Source: a virus
Direction: 5' to 3' (one strand)
Length of the DNA: 64,000 nucleotides
Virus record (IMG/VR): IMGVR_UViG_3300032334_002567
Span: 186,001 to 250,000 of that record
In this document: positions 57,413-64,000 of the stretch, piece after piece
Layout: every line of letters starts with the position of its first letter
How positions within the stretch are numbered: the stretch's first letter is position 1
Notes under the pieces: model-generated
What the model was told of the DNA's origin: nothing
The model's database searches: none
Seen by the model: the letters and a program-made list of their open reading frames with translations, nothing else
Position numbers and translations under genes: made by a program

Positions 57413-58481
57413 AAGGCTCGTTTTGTAGCCATGTAGAAAAAGGCCCAGAAGGCTTATAGGTTTTAAGTACCTCTTCAAAGTTACGACTATAAGCCGCTGC
57501 ATTTGTGGGATGAGAGATACCCCTCATAGTAGCCATTCCTGATGGAAGAGGTATCGAAACTCCTGTTGCTTTTATATTTTCTATTGCATGTAATACTTCA
57601 TCTATTTGGCTCTTGGTAGGAGCCGCAGTGAGCTTAAATTTAGGAAACTCACCTTTAATTGAGGTATTTCTTATTATATCATTATGGTGTACATCTATCA
57701 TGTTCAGTTTTTTATCTTTTAAAACAAACATCTTAACAAAATTGGTAAAAGACAGTGGCGGTCCAACTGCAACTATAAAACCTACAACTTGTTTCATACT
57801 ATTTGACGCATGATCTACGCCATTAAAAGCAACAATTCTATTTACCATTTTATTTAAAAATGCCGTTGCTGCTCTATCGACCATTTTTTCTTTTCTTGCA
57901 TCATTTATTCCTTTATCTGCTTCTTTATTGTTGTCTGCTATTTGCCCCAAAACATTTTTCTTATCTGGACCACTCAACCCAGACATAAGTTGTCTAATGT
58001 ACGGTTTCTTTAAGTACAGCTGTGAATTCACCCTGAGATAACCAGCAGGTTTTAGATAATCTTTGTAAAATTTTCTATACATTAGAGCCATCTTAGACTC
58101 GGCCGGGGTGAAGACAAATCCTTGTACATTTTTTTCGACATCTACCATTTTTACTACCGATGCCAGCACATGGTCATAAACGCTTTTTGCAACGCCGGGA
58201 TTATTTTTATTTGCTGTAAGGAATCCAGTTGGACCATGAAAACTTATGTCATAAACTTTTTCTAAGATTTTTCCAATGAATTTTTTATTTTGTAAAGATT
58301 TTATGTCTACGGTGTAATCGTCTTCGCCTATCTTAAACTTGCTAACATAGTTTGCTTGACCTCTGTTGTCAAAAAAACTCGTCAAATTAACTTTATCCAA
58401 TGGTAGAATGCTTGTATCTCTTGCAACTTCCAGATAGTCACAAAGAATCTCTTCAAACTCGAACCAATTTCTAAATTCCAT
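57387..58481 (-). CDS. Tagged paralogue 2 of the three-member family
   Basis: A 364-residue protein. N-terminus MEFRNWFEFEEILCDYLE is tag-like (AGGAAAA before it). Family domain: YDISFHGPTGFLTANKNN, VYDHVLASVVKM, VQGFVFTPAESKMALMYRKFYKDYLKPAGYLRV, LYLKKPYIRQLM, then a variable C-terminal part. SISTER proteins at 37592 and 60057. No known fold recognised. Confidence 0.75.
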   Translation of the reverse strand: MEFRNWFEFEEILCDYLEVARDTSILPLDKVNLTSFFDNRGQANYVSKFKIGEDDYTVDIKSLQNKKFIGKILEKVYDISFHGPTGFLTANKNNPGVAKSVYDHVLASVVKMVDVEKNVQGFVFTPAESKMALMYRKFYKDYLKPAGYLRVNSQLYLKKPYIRQLMSGLSGPDKKNVLGQIADNNKEADKGINDARKEKMVDRAATAFLNKMVNRIVAFNGVDHASNSMKQVVGFIVAVGPPLSFTNFVKMFVLKDKKLNMIDVHHNDIIRNTSIKGEFPKFKLTAAPTKSQIDEVLHAIENIKATGVSIPLPSGMATMRGISHPTNAAAYSRNFEEVLKTYKPSGPFSTWLQNEPSKSLEVVA

Positions 58482-58514
58482 GCTTTTCCTAATATTTTCT
58501 ATTATTTTGTAATA

Positions 58515-58523
58515 TTTTATATA
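58515..58523. promoter_or_regulatory. TATATAAAA element between divergent genes
   Basis: Minus-strand TATATAAAA between the tagged 58481 gene and the rightward 58552 gene. Confidence 0.4.
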
Positions 58524-58551
58524 CACTTTCTCTTATACATTTAGGTGTAAT

Positions 58552-59868
58552 ATGGAACATATATTTCAAAAAGAACAATTTGGCGAAGATTGGTTCACCT
58601 CTCCTGATCTTTATTCCCGTATGGTTAAAAAAGCAATAAATGGGAGCATATTTGTTGAGGTGGGTTCTTGGAAAGGCAAATCTTCTTCCTATATGGCCAC
58701 AGAAATAATTAACTCAAATAAGGACATACAGTTCTTTTGTGTTGATACTTGGGAAGGCAGTATAGAACATGAAGGAATGGAATTAGATAATCTTTATGAA
58801 ACTTTTTTAAATAACATGAAACCTTTAGAGTCTTATTATTTTCCTTTAAAAGTCACATCAATAGAAGCAAGTAAAAAGTTTAAGGACAATTCCTTAGATT
58901 TTGTATTTTTAGATGCTTCTCACGAATATGAAGATGTTAAAGCGGATATCTTGGCGTGGCTACCCAAAGTAAAACCGGGCGGAGTTCTCGCTGGTCATGA
59001 TTATTACCAAGAAACTGATTACTTTCCGGGTGTAAGTAAAGCAGTAGATGAAGTTTTAAACAACTTTGAAATTGTTGATAATTGTTTTGTGTTTTACAAA
59101 GACAAGCTAAGAAACTTCCCATCAGTTAATTTTATAAGCATAGAAGAAAGCCAACACAGAAGAGATTTATTAAAAAAGAAGTTCAATTCTTATGGTATCA
59201 AAAATACAACAGGATATGTTTTTGAAAGATATAAAGAAGGTGATTGCAACCTATTTGGAGAAATGATTATTGATCTAAAAACAGAAAGTAAAGGACCGGT
59301 AACATCTCACTTAAAAGCAATCAAAGATTGGTATAATAATACGAACGAACCTTATGCATTTTTCTGTGAAGATGATTTAAGCCTAGAAACAGTTAAATAT
59401 TGGAACTTTACTTGGGAAGAATTCTTTGCTCGACTCCCCAAAGATTGGGGTTGTGTTCAACTTGCTTGGATACGTGATGAGTTTTTCAAGTTCGGATACA
59501 AACTAAGAAACAGATGCTGGTGTGATTGGTCTGGGTGTGCCTACCTATTAAGCAGAGAACACGCTAAGAAGCTAATAGAATCATACCACTATGACGATAA
59601 CTTTTACCTAGACTTCAAAGGATCAGACACAGATGCAAGAGAAGATTGGGCTAAAGTACCAGTTATAGAAACAGTAATCTTTTCCCCAGTTACAAAGGTG
59701 TACTCTTTTCCAATGTTCGTTGAAGACGTAATTCTTTGTAACTCTACTTACCAAGAAGGCCAAGGAGATATGCACTTTGGCTCACATCACAACACAATAG
59801 AATTTTGGAAGAATATAGGTAAATATGCTTCTTTAAATGAACTTGTTGATCATTCTATTTTGCACTAG
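58552..59868 (+). CDS. SAM methyltransferase fused to GT25-like glycosyltransferase
   Basis: A 438-residue two-domain protein. Residues about 1-180: class I methyltransferase (Methyltransf_24 type) with FVEVGSWKGKSSSYMA (motif I), FFCVDTWEG and DFVFLDASHEYEDVKADI...KPGGVLAGHDYY. Residues about 190-438: GT25-like domain with NFISIEESQHRRDLL, a PYAFFCEDDLSLE acidic motif and GCAYLLSREHAKKLI. The fusion suggests sequential methylation and glycosylation of one glycan or carrier. No Shine-Dalgarno worth noting. Confidence 0.85.
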   Translation: MEHIFQKEQFGEDWFTSPDLYSRMVKKAINGSIFVEVGSWKGKSSSYMATEIINSNKDIQFFCVDTWEGSIEHEGMELDNLYETFLNNMKPLESYYFPLKVTSIEASKKFKDNSLDFVFLDASHEYEDVKADILAWLPKVKPGGVLAGHDYYQETDYFPGVSKAVDEVLNNFEIVDNCFVFYKDKLRNFPSVNFISIEESQHRRDLLKKKFNSYGIKNTTGYVFERYKEGDCNLFGEMIIDLKTESKGPVTSHLKAIKDWYNNTNEPYAFFCEDDLSLETVKYWNFTWEEFFARLPKDWGCVQLAWIRDEFFKFGYKLRNRCWCDWSGCAYLLSREHAKKLIESYHYDDNFYLDFKGSDTDAREDWAKVPVIETVIFSPVTKVYSFPMFVEDVILCNSTYQEGQGDMHFGSHHNTIEFWKNIGKYASLNELVDHSILH

Positions 59869-60037
59869 CAGCTATCGTTTCTTTCAACTTTTGATTCTCA
59901 GTCTTTAAGAACTTAATCTGATTTTCCATGTCGGTAATCGCACGAATAATCCTATAAACCTGATTGCTCTTTTCTTGCTCATAGGTATTGGTAGCAAGAC
60001 GCTTTAATTCATTCATATCATCTAAAGAAATAGGCAT
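59855..60037 (-). CDS. Small coiled-coil protein
   Basis: A 60-residue protein: MPISLDDMNELKRLATN, ending in a leucine-heptad stretch (MENQIKFLKTENQKLKETI). AGGAGGA site. Overlaps the convergent fusion gene's end by 14 bases. Confidence 0.6.
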   Translation of the reverse strand: MPISLDDMNELKRLATNTYEQEKSNQVYRIIRAITDMENQIKFLKTENQKLKETIAASAK

Positions 60038-60056
60038 AAATCCTCCTGTATTACCA

Positions 60057-61115
60057 TTAAGATAGTACAGCTGGAACAGAACTGGGAAAAGATAATTTGT
60101 ATCTATCGAGAATTTTTTGTAAAAAAATAGCTGTTTGGTTAGGACTTCCTTCCCAAGAATCTATGGACTTCTTGATAGAAGCCAAAATAGGTTCTATTTC
60201 GCTCTTTGTTGCAGGAGGCAATAGTTCGAAACGGCCATTGTCTGCAGACTGGAAAAAATCCTTATAAGGAATGGAATAATCCCATCCAGTACCATTCTGT
60301 ACTATTATTACTTTAGCTAATCCATCTGAAGTATGAAGTTCTTTTAAAATTCCAATTGATCGTGGTCGGTTTGCCCAACCATCAGTTCCATGAGAAGCAA
60401 AAGGAACTATGTGACCTATCATGCGTTTCAAAGTAGGTTCTGCTTGTCTGTTCAAAGCTTTTAAATTTCTTATTTTTTTAAGCCCTTCTTTTTCTGATCT
60501 TAAATTATCTCTTATTTGTTTCGCTACTTTAGGCTTTTCTTCTGCTTTTAAAAGTTCACGGAGATAATTTTTTCTAACAATGAACCCTCCCGAACCTTTT
60601 ATGAATCCATTTGGTCTCAAGTACTCTTTATAGAACTTGTCATAAATTAAAGCCATTTTGCTTTCTTGAGGACGAAAAACAAAACCATTTACCTCTCTAC
60701 CTTCTTCTTTTTCTCTTTTCATCATCTTCCATATAGAAGCTAATAAGTGGTCATAAACTTGCCTAGCCGTTGCAGCATTATTTCCTCCAGTAGTCTGGAA
60801 ACCTTTAGGCCCATGAAACGCAACACTAAAAAGATTGTTAATATCAATCCAACGTTCCACAGAAACACCGTCAGTTTTTGTTACCGGCAATTGATCATTT
60901 GTTCTTTCCATTTCTACTTTATAAGGAACTCTGTCAACCTTAAAGGTCGAATAATAATTATCTGGTGGATCAATATTAGAGATATCGTCCTCATATTCAT
61001 CATCGTAATTATCGCTATCAGGAGCAAAGCCTATTCCAAGCTTAACGCTTCCTGTAGGCAATAGGTTTGGGTCTCTAGCCTCTATTGTTATCAACCACTC
61101 TTTAAAACTTATCAT
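60057..61115 (-). CDS. Tagged paralogue 3 of the three-member family
   Basis: A 352-residue protein starting MISFKEWLITIEARDP, a clear tag (candidate cut IE-A). After an acidic linker (DNYDDEYEDDIS) comes the family domain: FSVAFHGPKGFQTTG, VYDHLLASIWKM, VNGFVFRPQESKMALIYDKFYKEYLRPNGFI, and IVRKNYLRELL. C-terminus variable. TATATAAAA sits next to the start and no Shine-Dalgarno is present. Confidence 0.78.
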   Translation of the reverse strand: MISFKEWLITIEARDPNLLPTGSVKLGIGFAPDSDNYDDEYEDDISNIDPPDNYYSTFKVDRVPYKVEMERTNDQLPVTKTDGVSVERWIDINNLFSVAFHGPKGFQTTGGNNAATARQVYDHLLASIWKMMKREKEEGREVNGFVFRPQESKMALIYDKFYKEYLRPNGFIKGSGGFIVRKNYLRELLKAEEKPKVAKQIRDNLRSEKEGLKKIRNLKALNRQAEPTLKRMIGHIVPFASHGTDGWANRPRSIGILKELHTSDGLAKVIIVQNGTGWDYSIPYKDFFQSADNGRFELLPPATKSEIEPILASIKKSIDSWEGSPNQTAIFLQKILDRYKLSFPSSVPAVLS

Positions 61116-61116
61116 G

Positions 61117-61125
61117 TTTTATATA
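61117..61125 (-). promoter_or_regulatory. TATATAAAA element abutting the 61115 start
   Basis: Minus strand CATATATAAAAC then ATG; fits a -10 of a leaderless mRNA. Confidence 0.4.
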
Positions 61126-61152
61126 TGAGCCTACTATATTAATTAGGTTCAG

Positions 61153-61241
61153 GTTTACCTGTCTTTGACAGATAAACATGGTAACTTCGAAAGAAGAAAT
61201 AATAGTTTTTAGCGTGGTTTTCTATTCAAAAAAATCACGCT
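61153..61241 (+). other. Two stem-loops upstream of tRNA-Gly
   Basis: GTTTA-C-CTGTC / GACAG-A-TAAAC (61153-61177, loop TTT) and AGCGTGGTTTT / AAAATCACGCT (61211-61241). The second ends four bases before the tRNA. Processing signals, terminator remnants or a small RNA. No gene is visible between 61116 and 61245. Confidence 0.5.
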
Positions 61242-61245
61242 TTAT

Positions 61246-61318
61246 GCGAGTGTAGCTCAGTTGGTAGAGCATTTGATTTCCAATCAAAATGTCGCCGGAT
61301 CGTACCCGGTCACTCGCT
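61246..61318 (+). tRNA. tRNA-Gly(TCC)
   Basis: Cloverleaf: acceptor GCGAGTG/CACTCGC, D-arm GCTC/GAGC, anticodon stem TTTGA/TCAAA with loop TTTCCAA (anticodon TCC), T-stem GCCGG/CCGGT with a slightly unusual T-loop ATCGTAC, discriminator T as usual for bacterial Gly. No CCA encoded. Confidence 0.93.
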
Positions 61319-61383
61319 CTTTTCTTTAAATTTTGTCCAATAACCTTTACCGTTTACAAAATTTTATAAGAGAATTTTAATCT

Positions 61384-61527
61384 TTATTCGCTCTCATCTT
61401 TAAAAGGCTTAAATCCAACCCTTTTCATATTTTCGTATTCTTCTATATTCTTCCAGACTTCTCTTACTGGCTGGGACATTATTATTGCAATCAATAAGAA
61501 CAATAGTGCCAAAACACAAAATTGCAT
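61384..61527 (-). CDS. 47-residue membrane peptide
   Basis: MQFCVLALLFLLIAIIMSQ followed by a charged tail (EVWKNIEEYENMKR). Strong CAGGAG site. Single membrane helix. The 61319-61383 gap holds nothing recognised. Confidence 0.6.
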   Translation of the reverse strand: MQFCVLALLFLLIAIIMSQPVREVWKNIEEYENMKRVGFKPFKDESE

Positions 61528-61589
61528 AGTTTATCTCCTGTGAAAAGTGACGTAAATTATCAAATACAATTGGAAAAATCAATCCTGAA

Positions 61590-62009
61590 CTATTTTTCTA
61601 ATTGAACGTCTTTAAGCGTTTTGTTTTTACGCAATCTTTCAATAAAGGAATTTATGTTTTTGAGAGCAAAAAGCTTAACTTCATAGGTGCTATTTTCATT
61701 CTGTTTCACAGAAATTATTTGGCCACCACCATCAGAAACAATATCTGCAATAGTTTTTGTATTAGCGTTATTGGCTTCTATTACAATTGTGACATTTTTA
61801 TTTGGCATAGAATTATAAGTCAAAAATCCAGCCCCTATCAATAAACAGGCGGCAGCTACATAAGAAAATCTTTTATACCAATATGGTTCTTCTAGTATAA
61901 TTTGTCCCATGTCCACAACAGGCCCATCACCAAAACTGTTATTTTCTTTAATAGATTCAAGATATTGAGGTAAATCTCTTAAGGGCATTGGATCTTTTTG
62001 TGGGTTCAT
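61590..62009 (-). CDS. Single-pass membrane protein, unknown function
   Basis: A 139-residue protein with a cytoplasmic N-terminus (MNPQKDPMPLRDLPQYLES), a central membrane helix (YVAAACLLIGAGFLTY, about 49-66) and an external alpha/beta domain (VTIVIEANNANTKTIADIV). The layout resembles small membrane-bound regulators such as anti-sigma-like proteins, but no motif proves it. AAAGGAT site. Confidence 0.6.
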   Translation of the reverse strand: MNPQKDPMPLRDLPQYLESIKENNSFGDGPVVDMGQIILEEPYWYKRFSYVAAACLLIGAGFLTYNSMPNKNVTIVIEANNANTKTIADIVSDGGGQIISVKQNENSTYEVKLFALKNINSFIERLRKNKTLKDVQLEK

Positions 62010-62113
62010 TTTATCCTTTAATTTGGTTATTTATATCTATCAGAGTAAATATCTTTTTAGATTGAAAAGCATAAATAAGAATGAATTATTTATAGATTTG
62101 GAGTTTTTAAACT

Positions 62114-62650
62114 ATGCAAAATAAACAAAATATTAATGAAATGTGGCCGTTTTCAACATCAGATCTTTATCATCCTGATGCTATGAAAAAGATTAATCTT
62201 AAAGACCTAGAACGTAGAATATACAAATCAATAAATAGCTATAAAGACATGCTTTTAGATGCGTCTAGGAAGCAAGGAGAAACGGACGATAATATCCATC
62301 ATGATGTGATTAGGAAGGATCAAGAACATAGAAGCATAGTAAAGTTTATTGCACAACTCTTTGCTCAGGTTTACGATTACGAGAAAGGTTCTACGAAACT
62401 AAAGCCAAGTTTTTTTAGCGACACAGTTTTTGAAAAAGTAGCTCGTTACGCAAAGAACAAGCTCGGATATCATGCAGATGAGATCGCAGACCACCTCAGA
62501 CAATTAAATCCAGCTTCTTTAGAGGATCTATACAACATTTGGCGTCCAGGTTCTTGGACTGGAATGAGGGAAAATATGAGCTTTTATAAAATGATGCAAA
62601 TCATGGAATCGAAATCTGCCCCTCAAGGTAAAAGCATTAGAAAAAAATAA
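62114..62650 (+). CDS. Helical protein with tag-like C-terminus
   Basis: A 178-residue, mostly helical protein (MQNKQNINEMWPFSTSDLY). The C-terminal text MSFYKMMQIMESKSAPQG again resembles the tag, as at the end of the 760-residue protein. GGAG site nearby. No family recognised. Confidence 0.6.
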   Translation: MQNKQNINEMWPFSTSDLYHPDAMKKINLKDLERRIYKSINSYKDMLLDASRKQGETDDNIHHDVIRKDQEHRSIVKFIAQLFAQVYDYEKGSTKLKPSFFSDTVFEKVARYAKNKLGYHADEIADHLRQLNPASLEDLYNIWRPGSWTGMRENMSFYKMMQIMESKSAPQGKSIRKK

Positions 62651-62742
62651 AGTTACTAATATATAAAAATATGTGTTTTTTGCTATTTTGGCAACAATCC
62701 ACGCTCTAAAGATCAAGCATCTATTAATGGTTAGTAATTTAT

Positions 62743-64000
62743 ATGGGAACATTTGCAAACAATAAAGACAATAAAACTACTATCAGAATGTCTGGTGGTA
62801 AGTTTTTTATAAAGTACAATAACTCTTTAACACTGGGCGGATATGGATCAACGATAAGCAACTTTAATCTGACCCCTGTTATTAACTACCAAAAATTAAA
62901 TTATTCATTAAGCGTTTCTGGTTCTTCTCTCACGTTAACCGATACACAAATAAACCAAATACAAGCACTTAATCCTGACGGATTGCTAATAGAAAGCAAC
63001 CAAAACAGTATAGATCTACAAACCGGACAATCAATCAGTTTTAGTCTATATTACCCAACATCTGCCACAAAATTAAGACAAGGTGGAAGTATAGTTTTAT
63101 CTATTCTATCATCATTGTACTACTCGATGGTGAAGAAAGATGTACAGGATATACCCTCAAAAATAAGCGCCAGTTTAGGAATAGATATTTCCCAATATGT
63201 AGGTAGTCAAAATGACACAACACCGTCAGGAACAGTTGCTGAGACTATTAGTAGACTTCAGGTTTTATCAACAGCTTCCCAATCTAATATTTCAAATTCT
63301 ACATTTACTCATGTTCTAGATAGTATCAGTGAAATAATAGGTTCAGGTGTTTCTGCCGCTACACCCACGCAGTTTTTTAGCAATAACGCATCAGATATTG
63401 TTACGAAGATTCAGAAAAAAGCATTGGGTCTAGCAGATAATCAAAGCGTTCCAAATCCAACGGCATTATCGAACTTGGCTCAGAACATAAATTCTATAGC
63501 TCAAAATCAAGTTGACCAAACCAACGCAGGCAATATTGTTTCTTCTATAGTCTATTCTTCTCAAGTATTACAAAGCATAGCAACTCCACTTACAAATTCT
63601 ATAACTTCACAACAGATAAATTCTGCGGCATCAAGTGTTATATCGAGTTTGACACCAACAGCCACACCAACACTAACTAATACACCGATACCAGCAACAA
63701 ATACACCTACGCCAACTAATACACCCATACCAGCAACAAGCACACCTACACCGACTAACACACCCATACCAGCAACAAGCACACCTACGCCAACTGCCGC
63801 AGTGTCGATTTCATATGCTAACAAGTTTGGTTACGGTAACGGCAGCGTTGATGCAGCGTACTCGGTTAGCGGCACTGGAACGATAACCGCTAGCCTGACA
63901 GGAGGTGGTGACAACTCTGACACTCGGCTCTGGCTTCTGATCGGAAGCTCTGGATCTCTCAGTTACACGGTGACAGCCAACAGCGAGGACGGTTACGACG
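62743..64000 (+). CDS. Adhesin/tail-fibre-like protein with Thr-Pro repeats, 3' end cut by window
   Basis: Open from ATG at 62743 to the window edge (about 419 codons seen). N-terminal 110 residues are beta-rich (MGTFANNKDNKTTIRMSGG), then a long Ser/Asn/Thr/Gln-rich region (about 140-310) without Cys, then Thr-Pro-rich repeats (about 306-351), then a Gly/Ser/Thr-rich beta domain (YGNGSVDAAYSVSGTGTIT...) that runs off the end. The last 200 bases are clearly richer in G+C than the rest. Layout fits a secreted or virion surface fibre. No Shine-Dalgarno. Confidence 0.75.
   Translation, partial: MGTFANNKDNKTTIRMSGGKFFIKYNNSLTLGGYGSTISNFNLTPVINYQKLNYSLSVSGSSLTLTDTQINQIQALNPDGLLIESNQNSIDLQTGQSISFSLYYPTSATKLRQGGSIVLSILSSLYYSMVKKDVQDIPSKISASLGIDISQYVGSQNDTTPSGTVAETISRLQVLSTASQSNISNSTFTHVLDSISEIIGSGVSAATPTQFFSNNASDIVTKIQKKALGLADNQSVPNPTALSNLAQNINSIAQNQVDQTNAGNIVSSIVYSSQVLQSIATPLTNSITSQQINSAASSVISSLTPTATPTLTNTPIPATNTPTPTNTPIPATSTPTPTNTPIPATSTPTPTAAVSISYANKFGYGNGSVDAAYSVSGTGTITASLTGGGDNSDTRLWLLIGSSGSLSYTVTANSEDGYD
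63679..63795 (+). repeat. 39-bp in-frame tandem repeats in the adhesin-like gene
   Basis: Three 39-bp units at 63679, 63718 and 63757 encoding NTPIPAT(N/S)TPTPT. Confidence 0.85.

Noticed and set aside
63561-63824. Antisense Gly/Val-rich frame opposite the adhesin repeats
   Set aside because: Shadow of Thr-Pro repeat codons.

Overview
The window reads as part of the genome of a large, AT-rich double-stranded DNA bacteriophage. The reasons are: about 100 tightly packed, mostly small genes with many ATGA or TAATG overlaps; two divergent sigma factors; two lone tRNA genes; and the usual auxiliary set of large phages (PRPP-synthetase-like enzyme, ClpX, SNF2 helicase, Rnl1-type RNA ligase, CCA-adding enzyme, TilS, HNH nucleases, several glycosyltransferases). 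I see no rRNA, ribosomal-protein operon, transposase or CRISPR array. No terminase, portal or major capsid gene lies inside the window, so the phage call rests on gene content. Host clues point, by inference, to a Planctomycetota-like bacterium: a 58-residue CsrA homologue, DUF6065, DUF6915 and DUF6717-like proteins, two secreted NTF2-like proteins (one ending in CxNGxCG repeats), and an exported HEAT-like protein of a type I associate with planctomycetes.

Layout. 0-5.2 kb: 2OG oxygenase (cut by the window edge), PRPP-synthetase-like gene, zinc-ribbon proteins, DUF6065, a leftward csrA, and two basic DNA-binding-like proteins closed by a strong terminator. 5.2-8.6 kb (leftward): tilS, a tRNA-Ile2(CAU)-like gene, then glycosyltransferases and a VOC protein. 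8.7-18.3 kb (rightward): clpX, GGCT-like enzyme, sigma factor 1, an abundant-looking 304-residue protein with GC-rich codon use, exported NTF2-like proteins, DUF6915. 18.3-25.5 kb (mixed strands): SET-domain protein, galactosyltransferase-like protein and NDP-sugar epimerase, a 760-residue tandem-repeat protein, HNH nuclease, N-formylglutamate-amidohydrolase-like protein. 25.6-33.1 kb (rightward): sigma factor 2, SNF2 helicase, HTH/zinc proteins, RNA ligase. 33-45 kb and 57-62.7 kb (mixed strands): many otherwise unrelated proteins share an N-terminal tag of the form MxxFxxWLxxxE. 45.1-54.6 kb (rightward): small orphan genes, phosphoesterase, and a leftward protein with tandem Myb/SANT-like repeats. 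55-64 kb: sedolisin-type peptidase with a Pro-Thr-rich tail, a methyltransferase-glycosyltransferase fusion, tRNA-Gly, and a Pro-Thr-rich adhesin-like gene running off the end.

The most striking signal is the shared N-terminal tag. It resembles the capsid-targeting sequence of T4 internal head proteins (MKTYQEFIAEA type), which the prohead protease removes. It is carried by a phospholipase A2-like protein, an ADP-ribosyltransferase-like protein, a CCA-adding enzyme, a P-loop kinase, a family of three paralogues and several small or Lys-rich proteins. The inference is a large set of virion-packaged, co-injected proteins.

A second theme is RNA maintenance and control: tRNA-Ile2 with TilS, a CCA-adding enzyme for tRNAs that lack encoded CCA, an RNA ligase, CsrA and two sigma factors. 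Two promoter styles are visible. Canonical -35/-10 promoters (often TTTACA-16-TACACT/TATAAT/TAAAAT) stand before the PRPP-synthetase-like gene, clpX, the basic proteins, sigma factor 2 and others. AT-only TATATA(A) elements lie between the divergent gene pairs of the tagged regions, several directly against start codons that lack a Shine-Dalgarno sequence.
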